Positions 1-6,094 of a stretch of DNA of 60,485 nt are shown here, in pieces. The notes beneath the pieces are model-generated. The model searched no databases and was not told the origin of the DNA. It was given only the letters and a program-made list of their open reading frames with translations. The number at the start of each line of letters is the position of its first letter. The stretch's first letter is position 1. The position numbers and the translations under genes are program-made. Source of the DNA: Candidatus Pacearchaeota archaeon (GTDB taxonomy: Archaea; Nanobdellota; Nanobdellia; Pacearchaeales; GW2011-AR1); contig SICV01000005.1 in assembly GCA_009694725.1 (NCBI GenBank), forward strand, positions 1-60,485, in the 5' to 3' direction.

Positions 1-53
1 AGATAGCAAAACAAGACGGACAAATTATCGGCGAAATAGAATTCACAGAATAA
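1..53 (+). CDS. 3' end of a gene cut by the window edge
   Basis: Reading from base 3 gives an open frame of 16 codons ending in TAA at 51-53. The tail (IAKQDGQIIGEIEFTE) is too short to identify. A hairpin followed by T residues starts about 50 bases downstream, which supports this being a true gene end. The other two frames contain stops or run on without a clear gene character. Confidence 0.45.
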   Translation, partial: IAKQDGQIIGEIEFTE

Positions 54-105
54 ATTTTAATCATACTTTTTCTCAAAGTAACCATTTGGGGAAATTACCA
101 TAAGG

Positions 106-137
106 GCAGAGGTTCGTCTTCCTCTGCTTTTTATTTT
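106..137 (+). terminator. Hairpin plus T-tract terminator
   Basis: GCAGAGG (106-112) and CCTCTGC (121-127) form a perfect 7-bp stem with an 8-base loop, directly followed by TTTTTATTTT. This looks like an intrinsic terminator for the gene ending at 53. Archaea usually need only the T-tract, so such a strong stem is somewhat bacterial in style. Confidence 0.6.
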
Positions 138-170
138 ACTAGTAATCTTAGAATATTTTACTAGTAATCT
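133..170. repeat. Tandem 16-bp repeats carrying TTACTAGTAA palindromes
   Basis: ATTTTACTAGTAATCT occurs at 133-148 and again at 155-170. Each copy contains the perfect 10-bp palindrome TTACTAGTAA (136-145 and 158-167). The centres are 22 bp apart, two helical turns. The pair lies just upstream of a TATA-like TTTATATA (183-190) and the small ORF at 212. This spacing is what a paired dimeric regulator site would look like; the regulator is unknown. Confidence 0.5.
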
Positions 171-211
171 CTAACAAAACCCTTTATATAACCTTGATAA
201 GAATAATTTTT

Positions 212-364
212 ATGGATAAATTAAATAAAATTGAACAAAAACTTCAAGAAATGTCTGAAATACTTTCTTTACCTAAAGAAACCATAAGAAAAATGGCCGT
301 AATTAGGAGTAAAGAATTAAATAACTTGTTGAATGAGAGAATGAAATTATATGGATTTAAATAA
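212..364 (+). CDS. Small helical protein, 50 aa, unknown
   Basis: This ORF is below the track cutoff. ATG at 212 sits about 25 bases after the TATA-like TTTATATA, as expected for a leaderless archaeal gene. The protein (MDKLNKIEQKLQEMSEIL...) is rich in Lys and Glu with heptad-like Leu/Ile spacing, so it is probably a short helix or helical hairpin. It lies behind the tandem palindromes and may be their regulated target. No family was recognised; it could be a small regulator or antitoxin-like protein. Confidence 0.4.
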   Translation: MDKLNKIEQKLQEMSEILSLPKETIRKMAVIRSKELNNLLNERMKLYGFK

Positions 365-466
365 AGCTGAGATGATTTGTATACATTAAGATTATTAAGT
401 TCTTTATAAATAGGCTAAGAAAGTTATTAACAAAGGGTTTAAAAGTTAATAATTGGATTCCCCCGT

Positions 467-1792
467 ATGAATACGAGTAACTTATACAACGACCTTAAGA
501 AGCGTCTAGAATCGATAGAAAAAAGGCTCGTTAATCAACCAATAACTCCATCTTCTTATAAAGAAAAAGAGTTCTTAGCGACTATTACCGAATTGGAAGA
601 TTTAGTACGAGATAAGAAATTCTCTAGTATTGCTGAAGAAGTAGCTCGTTCAACATTCTTCAAAGAAAAGTGCAAGAGAATTAGAAAAATCTATGAGATA
701 TTTGAAGTATTTCTAGAAACAGAACAATATCTCGCTAATCTTGATAAGAAACTATCCATAGACAATAACCAACTCAAAAGAACATTTGAGTTTGCAAAGC
801 GAGAAGGCGAAGCCTCTGGAATGAATGATAAATCTCATGTGTTGTTTGTAGGGAGTGGAGCATTTCCTGAAACTGCTCTTGCCTACGCATTAACATTTAA
901 TTGCCAAGTTACCTGTCTTGATTATAATGTACAAGCCGTATCTTTATCTTCCAAGCTAATAGAAAAACAAGGATTACAAAATAAAGTAAAAGTTCTCTAT
1001 GGAGATGCGACAGAATTTAATTACGAAGGATATACCCATATTGTAGTTGCCGCTCTAGCCCATCCGAAGAATGAAATATTAACAAGAATTTGCAATACGT
1101 GCAAAAGTGCCGTAAACATTGTTTGCAGAACCGTAGAAGGAATAAGAAGTTTAATCTACGAACCTGCTGACGACCTGTTGCTAGAACATTACGACCTTAT
1201 TGAGAAAGTAAATGGAAGTTCAGAAACAATAGTTCATTCTCTCATTTTACGACACTTTCCCCACTCGACTAAAAAAGAACTAGAGTATCTTCCCTTCCAA
1301 TCAAAAGATGCACAAGAAGTGAGAGAGTTCTGTCTAAGAATCATAAAAGAAGAATACAATATAGACTACACTCCAGAATATCATACAGATTTGGACTTAT
1401 TGGGTAAAAAAGATGATATGTATTCTACTGATAAGAAAGGAGTATTTTTAGTTGTTAAGTATAAGAATCGAGTTGTAGGAGTTGGCGGTTTGAGGAATTT
1501 ATCAACTAAACCCCTAATAGCTAAGCAATTTAGCAATCGTTATGAGAACAAAGACATAGGTTCTTTGTGGCGAGTATACATAGATAAAGCATGGAGAGAT
1601 TACGGCATTGGCACAGAAATTGTTAATCGCTTAGAGGATGTAGCAAAGAAGTATAGTTATAAACAAATTTATCTTCATACGTCTCTTAAGAATCCTGATG
1701 CTGTGGAGTTTTGGAAAAGAAAGGGCTATATTGTATTCTTAGAAGAAGACAATGAAGACCAGACCGTACACATGGATAAACTGCTTAATTAG
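467..1792 (+). CDS. Nicotianamine-synthase-like methyltransferase fused to GNAT acetyltransferase
   Basis: The 441 residues fall into three parts. The first ~120 are helical. Residues ~125-265 are a Rossmann SAM-binding domain (VLFVGSGAFPETALA, then acidic LDYN, then GDATEF) whose order resembles the nicotianamine synthase/CntL family, which transfers aminobutyryl or methyl groups from SAM. Residues ~285-441 are a GNAT acetyltransferase, with WRVYIDKAWRDYGIGTEIV as the acetyl-CoA loop and a VEFWKRKGY end. TATA-like TTTAAAA lies near 437 and no Shine-Dalgarno is seen, so it is probably leaderless. The gene is AT-rich compared with the core genes and stands alone in accessory DNA, suggesting transfer. 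Known NAS-type enzymes make metallophore precursors; a tailoring acetylation is my inference. The substrate is unknown. Confidence 0.65.
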   Translation: MNTSNLYNDLKKRLESIEKRLVNQPITPSSYKEKEFLATITELEDLVRDKKFSSIAEEVARSTFFKEKCKRIRKIYEIFEVFLETEQYLANLDKKLSIDNNQLKRTFEFAKREGEASGMNDKSHVLFVGSGAFPETALAYALTFNCQVTCLDYNVQAVSLSSKLIEKQGLQNKVKVLYGDATEFNYEGYTHIVVAALAHPKNEILTRICNTCKSAVNIVCRTVEGIRSLIYEPADDLLLEHYDLIEKVNGSSETIVHSLILRHFPHSTKKELEYLPFQSKDAQEVREFCLRIIKEEYNIDYTPEYHTDLDLLGKKDDMYSTDKKGVFLVVKYKNRVVGVGGLRNLSTKPLIAKQFSNRYENKDIGSLWRVYIDKAWRDYGIGTEIVNRLEDVAKKYSYKQIYLHTSLKNPDAVEFWKRKGYIVFLEEDNEDQTVHMDKLLN

Positions 1793-1823
1793 TAACAAAT
1801 TGGGACACTTTGTTCTCGCGCGT

Positions 1824-1876
1824 GGTCCGGGCGTTTAACTAAACGCACGAGCCAGGGTCTGCACGATGCAATCTGG
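1824..1876 (+). other. Two adjacent stem-loops in the csp leader or a small RNA
   Basis: GCGTTTAACTAAACGC (1831-1846) is a strong hairpin, extended with one mismatch by GGTCCG and CGAGCC. A second hairpin follows at once: CCAG (1852) pairs with CTGG (1873), enclosing TGCA-CGA-TGCA. The stretch is visibly more GC-rich than its flanks and is followed by a T/C-rich run. It could be a 5' regulatory leader of the cold-shock gene, a free small RNA, or the terminator of the gene upstream. Confidence 0.4.
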
Positions 1877-1956
1877 CCAGCGTTTTCTTTCTCTTATCAA
1901 AAAGCATACCTTTACATACCCTCTCGATGGTTTAAAATAAGAGGAGGTAAACACAC

Positions 1957-2148
1957 ATGAACGGTACAGTAAAATTTTTCAATGATATGAAAGGATTTGG
2001 ATTCGTCTCTGGTGAAGACGGCAAAGACTACTTTGTCCATTCCACTAGTTTGACGTCTGGCGTCACGTTAAAAGAAGGAGACGTAGTCTCATTCGACGTA
2101 GAACAAGGCGAAAAGGGTCCAAAAGCAGTCAAAGTTGTAAAGAAATAA
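1957..2148 (+). CDS. cspA: Cold-shock domain protein (Csp)
   Basis: The 63-residue protein is a single cold-shock OB-fold with both nucleic-acid-binding motifs visible: KGFGFV (RNP1-like) and DYFVHST (RNP2-like). Such proteins bind single-stranded RNA or DNA and melt structure in mRNAs in the cytoplasm. A strong AGGAGGT lies ~9 bases before ATG, unlike most genes in this window, so it has a real 5' leader. Two stem-loops lie upstream, which fits leader-based thermoregulation as in bacterial cspA; that part is inference. Csp is patchy in archaea, so acquisition from bacteria is likely. A long T-run follows the stop. Confidence 0.93.
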   Translation: MNGTVKFFNDMKGFGFVSGEDGKDYFVHSTSLTSGVTLKEGDVVSFDVEQGEKGPKAVKVVKK

Positions 2149-2176
2149 TTTTCTACTACAACTGAGTATGCACATT

Positions 2177-2193
2177 TCTTTTTTATTTTTTTT
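2177..2193 (+). terminator. T-rich terminator after csp
   Basis: CTTTTTTATTTTTTTT follows the csp stop by about 30 bases, typical of archaeal T-tract termination. It ends just before the convergent nuclease gene's stop codon. Confidence 0.5.
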
Positions 2194-2197
2194 AAAT

Positions 2198-3019
2198 TTA
2201 CAACTGCGCATCAATAAGGTAATCTGAACTTGCAAGCATGTTTCTTCTGGCAACTTCTCGAAGGCACGCCTTTTTTTTACTATTGAACAGATCATTGATA
2301 TCCCCAATAGGGTAGTTATCAATCGACATCCCACACGAGAGTAATTCATCAGCAATTGCCTGAAGTTCTTCATGAAATGCCTGAATATCTCCTTCAGTAA
2401 ATCGATATTCTTTTGCAACGCCCAATTTCAAATAATGAAACTGCGTTTTATGGGGAATCTGTTGTTTCTGAGCATGTAAGAGAAAATTATAAAATAATGC
2501 CTGGCGTTCAAACTGTTTCCCTTGTTGTACGCTATTGCTTGTCTTGTAATCAATCACGACACGTTCCCCTACTCCTTTGTCAAGCGCTTGCAAATCAATA
2601 ATGCCTTTCACTCCAATACGCATCACTTCATTTTCCTTTAAAGGAAAGGCAATTGTTTCTTCACACACATGTTCTTCATGCTTATCAATAATCTGAATGC
2701 CTTTAACGACTGCCATTAGATAATCTGTTGGACGTAACGGCTCTCCCTTCAAATCAGTATGCACATGTAAATTACGTTGTTCCCAGAGTTCAGCAAAGAG
2801 GCGATAGGCACCATCCGCATCTACTTCTTTACGAGCATATTTTTCTAAACACGTATGCACCACATTTCCTGAAAGCCCATAACACACAGGCACTTTTGTA
2901 TCATCCGGCACTTTCGCGATATACGTTAAATAAAACAACAACGGACTCTGATAATACACATTCAAACTCGAAGGGGACAAATTAAATGCAATTTTGCCAT
3001 CACCTGTTCCTATCACCAT
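2198..3019 (-). CDS. PD-(D/E)XK nuclease, RecB/Cas4-like
   Basis: I start at the internal ATG at 3019 (MVIGTGDGKIAF), not at the track's 3133, because the extra N-terminus overlaps the divergent YdeI gene and is unlike the family. The catalytic core is visible: GVKGIIDLQ supplies the first Asp, VVIDYKTSN supplies the D-X-K motif, and QALFYNFLL is the trailing Gln motif of RecB-type nucleases. A His residue in GNVVHTCLEKY matches the upstream helix seen in this superfamily. It lacks the four cysteines of Cas4/AddB iron-sulfur nucleases. It probably acts on DNA ends in repair or defence. No partner helicase or CRISPR array is adjacent. Confidence 0.75.
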   Translation of the reverse strand: MVIGTGDGKIAFNLSPSSLNVYYQSPLLFYLTYIAKVPDDTKVPVCYGLSGNVVHTCLEKYARKEVDADGAYRLFAELWEQRNLHVHTDLKGEPLRPTDYLMAVVKGIQIIDKHEEHVCEETIAFPLKENEVMRIGVKGIIDLQALDKGVGERVVIDYKTSNSVQQGKQFERQALFYNFLLHAQKQQIPHKTQFHYLKLGVAKEYRFTEGDIQAFHEELQAIADELLSCGMSIDNYPIGDINDLFNSKKKACLREVARRNMLASSDYLIDAQL

Positions 3020-3093
3020 CCTTTTATCATAAAATGCAAGCTTAAAACAGTTCCGCTGGTAATGTATAAATGGAATCAAAAGTAAAAAAATAA

Positions 3094-3512
3094 ATGGAAG
3101 GGGAAATAATTCATCAAATAACGATTTACACACTCCAGGAATGGCGAGCGTGGCTACATAAAAATCACCTCACTGAAAAGAAAATTGCTCTTATCAGCTA
3201 CAAGAAACATACGGGCAAACCATCCATCAGCCATCAAGAGGCGATGCATGAAGCAATATGTTTCGACTGGATAGATACGACATTAAACGATTAGATGATG
3301 AACGTTTTCTCCGATATTTGTCAGACGAGGGACAAAGCAAACTGGAGTACGAACACATTGCATTCATACTAGGGCTCCATCTGATCGGAATCACATTTTC
3401 AATCGGCTTCAAGCCTGTGGGTGTCCGTGATTTTGGACTTGCGGCCCATATTATGGATGCCTACACGTTAGACAATAAACTGGCTACAACTGCACATTCT
3501 GTCAATAACTAA
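3094..3512 (+). pseudogene. YdeI/OmpD-associated family gene, frameshifted
   Basis: Frame 1 (3094-3294) encodes a clear YdeI-like N-terminus: EWRAWLHKNH, SYKKHTGKPSIS, then EAICFDWIDTTLND and a stop. The expected continuation, IKRLDDERFLRYLS, is present but in another frame (ORF track 3258-3512). Losing one base near 3282 explains the break. After that motif the second frame no longer resembles the family, so the 3' half may be replaced or degraded. The bacterial family is linked to bacteriocin and peptide protection; the biochemical role is not established. It is transcribed away from the nuclease gene. Confidence 0.65.
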
Positions 3513-3606
3513 TAACAAGAAAATAATGCTTCACAAAGGTACAAAGCGTAAAATAAAATAAAAGAGGAGCATCGGATATTAACATATTGTTGCTTCAAAT
3601 AAAAAA

Positions 3607-3873
3607 TTAACCTAATGCAGACCAATTAAAGATGGCATAAATATTGATACTTAAGAAAATAAGATTCATCACCACCAAACCCCAATGTTTAAACTTCCAC
3701 CCAAAGTATAACCACAACACATTTGCAAGACTCCAGACATAAAACCCACTAATCAATTGTTTTGCATTTAACACTGCACCAAAAACACTTAACGCCGTAG
3801 CAGACCACTCAACAAGATGGTGCTTCAATTGTTTCTCAATTGTATAGACCCTCGTGAATTGCCCCTTCTTCAT
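3607..3873 (-). CDS. Small integral membrane protein, PnuC/PQ-loop-like
   Basis: The 88 residues contain an N-terminal charged segment and about three membrane helices: ATALSVFGAVLNAKQ, FYVWSLANVLWLYFGWK and GLVVMNLIFLSINIYAIF. The Asn in GAVLNAK and the NVLWLYFGW motif resemble short PnuC-type nicotinamide-riboside carriers and semiSWEET/PQ-loop proteins, but the protein is far shorter than full PnuC. It would have to act as a multimer if it is a transporter. Its start codon is ~20 bases from a TATA box shared with tRNA-Met, so it is leaderless. Function is uncertain. Confidence 0.6.
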   Translation of the reverse strand: MKKGQFTRVYTIEKQLKHHLVEWSATALSVFGAVLNAKQLISGFYVWSLANVLWLYFGWKFKHWGLVVMNLIFLSINIYAIFNWSALG

Positions 3874-3892
3874 ATCAGCACAAATAAAGCAA

Positions 3893-3902
3893 CCTTTATA
3901 AG
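3893..3902. promoter_or_regulatory. Bidirectional TATA box (membrane protein / tRNA-Met)
   Basis: CCTTTATAAG reads as TTTATAAG toward the tRNA (starts at 3926) and as CTTATAAAGG toward the minus-strand gene (ATG at 3873). Both distances fit one TATA-binding-protein site driving both directions. Confidence 0.6.
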
Positions 3903-3925
3903 TCCTCTCCAGTCCCTATCACCAT

Positions 3926-4001
3926 AGCGGGGTAGAGCAGCCTGGAGTGCTCGCGAGGCCCATAACCTCGAGGTCGTGTGGTTCAAATCCCACCCCCGCT
4001 A
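3926..4001 (+). tRNA. tRNA-Met (CAU), initiator type
   Basis: The acceptor stem AGCGGGG/CCCCGCT is perfect, and its A1-U72 pair is the archaeal initiator mark. The D stem is GAGC/GCTC. The anticodon stem CGAGG/CCTCG encloses CCCAUAA, so the anticodon is CAU with C rather than U at position 33. The initiator's third stacked G-C pair is an A-U here. The T arm reads GTGTGG-TTCAAAT-CCCAC and contains one extra base compared with a normal 5-bp stem. No CCA is encoded. Initiator identity is favoured but not certain. Confidence 0.88.
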
Positions 4002-4090
4002 TTAATTTCTTTAAGGGGGATTTGAACGGTTCAAATACTACCCTCATTCTTCAGAGAGTATTGTAGGGACCGGTGAACTTTGCTCAACGA

Positions 4091-4108
4091 GTACCTACTC
4101 CCGCTATT
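4091..4108 (+). repeat. Degenerate copy of the tRNA-Met 3' end
   Basis: TACCTACTCCCGCTATT resembles the tRNA 3' end CCCACCCCCGCTATT, about 100 bases away. A T-arm-like GGTTCAAAT also occurs at 4039-4047. This may be the remnant of a partial tRNA duplication left by an integrating element. The match is short, so it could be chance. Confidence 0.3.
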
Positions 4109-4251
4109 TTTTCTGTAAGAAGTAGACACAGCTGTTTTTCATCACTATCTTCTTTTTAAGAGGACGTTCAGAATATACGGTATGCACTTCAAACCCGGGT
4201 GTGAAGGAAAAGTAGTAAAATTGCCTGAAATACAAGTCTTTTCTCACCAAA

Positions 4252-4461
4252 ATGTGCATCTTAGACAATGCAGCTTGGATTGCATTTGCCTATGCGATGG
4301 TCTTAACACCTATTGGTATTGTCGTTGCTCTCTCTGAAAGCTATATTCTCATCGGAGTGCTCCTAGGTATATGTGTAAATAAAGAACATCTCCAGCTTCA
4401 TCAAAAGTTCGGCCTTATTCTTGCACTCGGGGCGGCTATCTGGTTAGCCACAAGTGTGTGA
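4252..4461 (+). pseudogene. C-terminal fragment of an EamA/DMT-family transporter
   Basis: The 69 residues match only the last helices of an EamA-type drug/metabolite transporter: WIAFAYAMVLTPIGIVVALSESY, an acidic NKEHLQLHQK loop and a final GLILALGAAIWLA helix. A complete family member has ten helices and about 280-300 residues. Upstream the frame closes within a few codons (TAA before the NCLKYKS stretch) and I found no matching remainder in the other frames. The fragment probably survived a deletion between tRNA-Met and the toxin-antitoxin genes. Confidence 0.6.
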
Positions 4462-4471
4462 CCGTAATATT

Positions 4472-4491
4472 TATATATCAATTGATATATA
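4472..4491. promoter_or_regulatory. 20-bp perfect palindrome, likely toxin-antitoxin operator
   Basis: TATATATCAATTGATATATA is perfectly self-complementary, contains the TATA box itself, and ends 8 bases before the antitoxin ATG at 4499. A DNA-binding antitoxin sitting here would block the TATA-binding protein, giving the autorepression usual for such operons. Confidence 0.65.
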
Positions 4492-4498
4492 GTAAGTC

Positions 4499-4774
4499 AT
4501 GCAACAACTCAAACAAAATCCTTTTGCACGCTCACCCACGTTAGAAACAGTACAAATGGTAGAACGAGCAATAGAGGAGAATTCAGGTACCTATACCAGA
4601 ACAGAACTTTGGAAGAAATTGCCGAAGCAAGTAATGTGGCAGACCTATTTGTATATATTAGATTATTTACAAAGCATCAATAAAATAGCTCTTGATCGAG
4701 AAGATCATGTTGCCTATATCTGGAATCCAGAGCTAGCGCAAAAAATGGCTCACCGAAAAAGGATACAACTATAA
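4499..4774 (+). CDS. Winged-helix-like antitoxin of a RelE-type pair
   Basis: The 91-residue protein precedes the toxin with no gap: its TAA is directly followed by the toxin ATG. Residues ~20-60 (MVERAIEENSGTYTRTELW, then a KVMWQTYLYILDYL-like helix) fit a compact winged-helix domain, and the basic tail may bind toxin or DNA. It would act as antitoxin and autorepressor at the palindrome just upstream. The family was not firmly recognised; the assignment rests on gene order, size, the operator and the toxin downstream. Confidence 0.6.
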   Translation: MQQLKQNPFARSPTLETVQMVERAIEENSGTYTRTELWKKLPKQVMWQTYLYILDYLQSINKIALDREDHVAYIWNPELAQKMAHRKRIQL

Positions 4775-5107
4775 ATGAAAATCATACGCCCTTCTGAAGT
4801 TATCTTTGCAGATGATGCTGGTGAAAAAGCATTTGATGCATTAGAAAAAGGCAACGAATTAAGAAAATATCTGGAGCGTGCAATAAAGGATATACAACAG
4901 AATGCATTTTGCGGTATTCAGCTCCCAAAGCGTCTCTTTCCTCAAGAATACGTAAAGGAACACAAAATAACGAATCTCTGGAAGTATGATTTGCCCGATG
5001 GATGGAGAGTAGTGTATACCATTACTACTCCAAGCAAAGTTGAAGTGATAGCAATCATTCTCGAATGGTTATCCCATAAAGAATATGAACGGAGGTTCAA
5101 GTACTAA
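4775..5107 (+). CDS. RelE/ParE-superfamily toxin, putative mRNA interferase
   Basis: This 110-residue protein has the RelE fold pattern: an N-terminal helical hairpin (AFDALEKGNELRKYLERAI), then strands with NLWKYDLPDGWRVVYTIT and the closing IAIILEWLSHKEYERRF. The DLP-x-GWRVVYT segment and the C-terminal H/Y/R residues are typical of ribosome-dependent mRNA interferases. It follows the antitoxin immediately and ends 3 bases before rnhB, so rnhB may share its transcript. Whether it cleaves mRNA or poisons gyrase (ParE) cannot be decided from sequence alone. Confidence 0.75.
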   Translation: MKIIRPSEVIFADDAGEKAFDALEKGNELRKYLERAIKDIQQNAFCGIQLPKRLFPQEYVKEHKITNLWKYDLPDGWRVVYTITTPSKVEVIAIILEWLSHKEYERRFKY

Positions 5108-5110
5108 TCC

Positions 5111-5779
5111 ATGTTATACCTCGGTATTGATGATGCAGGGAGAGGCCCCCTTATTGGCCCTATGTATCTGGCAGGAGTATTGGTTGACGCAAAGACCCAA
5201 CAAGCCTGGAAGTCAGAAGGAGTAGCCGATTCAAAGACGCTCTCAGACAAAGAACGATTCCGTTTAGCAGCAATCATTAAAGATGAATGCATAAAATATA
5301 AAGTTATTGAATCAACACCGGCAGAAATAGATCATGCAGTAGACAAAGGAGGCATCAACCTCAATACCTTGGAGGCTCTGAAGGCAGCAGCAATTATTAA
5401 CGAATTGATGATCGGTGTCAAAGAACCAGTTACCATTATTCTTGATTGTCCCTCAATCAACACGCTCTCCTGGAAAGGGACACTCATACAGTTTGTGAAA
5501 AATCAAACGTTAGACATCAAGTGTGAACATAAAGCAGACGCAAATCATCCAAGCGTCAGTGCGGGTTCAATTCTTGCTAAGTGTGCACGTGAAGAAGCAA
5601 TGCATGCGATTCAAAAAGAATATGGGGCAACTGGTTCAGGCTACCCTGCTGATCCGATAACCAAAGAATTTCTTGTCAAAAGCGGAGCAAAATATGCACA
5701 TTCCGGCATCTTCCGAAAGTCCTGGGCAACCTGGAAAGCATTGTTTCCAGTCTCAAACGATCAAAAGACATTATTCTAA
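5111..5779 (+). CDS. rnhB: Ribonuclease HII
   Basis: The enzyme cuts RNA in RNA-DNA hybrids and removes single ribonucleotides and Okazaki primers. The 222 residues give the normal archaeal RNase HII length. The first motif is GIDDAGRGPLIGP, with Asp where most family members have Glu. Other family landmarks are VADSKTLSD, IILDCPS with a catalytic Asp, and KADANHPSVSAGSILAKC with the last Asp and the GSILAK signature. ATG at 5111 lies 3 bases after the toxin stop. The Asp/Asp variant should still bind metal and I believe it occurs in other archaea. It ends convergent with the ACT-like gene, overlapping by 9 bases. Confidence 0.95.
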   Translation: MLYLGIDDAGRGPLIGPMYLAGVLVDAKTQQAWKSEGVADSKTLSDKERFRLAAIIKDECIKYKVIESTPAEIDHAVDKGGINLNTLEALKAAAIINELMIGVKEPVTIILDCPSINTLSWKGTLIQFVKNQTLDIKCEHKADANHPSVSAGSILAKCAREEAMHAIQKEYGATGSGYPADPITKEFLVKSGAKYAHSGIFRKSWATWKALFPVSNDQKTLF

Positions 5780-5989
5780 ATAGGTCTTCAGTCGTGTCTG
5801 AGCTTCAGAAAAAGAAAGAGGGGCATGTCTGTCATAAGGCCGGATGTTAAAGAAAAAATGATTTTCAACATGTGTAGGAGTAACGACTGCTTGCATCCCA
5901 TGAATCTGAGCATGCGCTTGTTCATGGAGCAGACGGCTCAAGGCATACACAATACCGGGGCGATCTTTTTCTGTCTGAAATGAAAGCAC
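5771..5989 (-). CDS. Short ACT-domain-like protein
   Basis: The 72 residues read LSFQTEKDRPGIVYALSRLL and then a beta-rich NHFFFNIRPYD segment. This is the start of an ACT fold, whose DRPGIV-type loop binds amino acids or mediates dimers. The annotated start is GTG at 5989. The open frame continues upstream for about a dozen codons (ARLCIC) to a stop without an ATG or GTG, so the first strand may be missing or begin at a non-standard codon. It could be a truncated regulator or a small stand-alone ACT protein. It sits between rnhB and smc. Confidence 0.45.
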   Translation of the reverse strand: MLSFQTEKDRPGIVYALSRLLHEQAHAQIHGMQAVVTPTHVENHFFFNIRPYDRHAPLSFSEAQTRLKTYLE

Positions 5990-6094
5990 ACAGATACACA
6001 GGCGGGCGTGAGTTTCTTGATACAGTCATGGGCCTCATTTTAATCGATTCAAAGATTCGTCAAGAAGCAATAAAAAGAGAGTATCAAACAAGAC

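Noticed and set aside
1820-1880. tRNA-like gene before csp
   Set aside because: The first hairpin resembles an anticodon arm, but there is no acceptor stem, no T loop and no 7-base anticodon loop.
2413-2985. Plus-strand ORFs of 62 and 85 aa inside the nuclease gene
   Set aside because: They lie antisense to a well-supported PD-(D/E)XK gene and have no family-like motifs; they are frame shadows.
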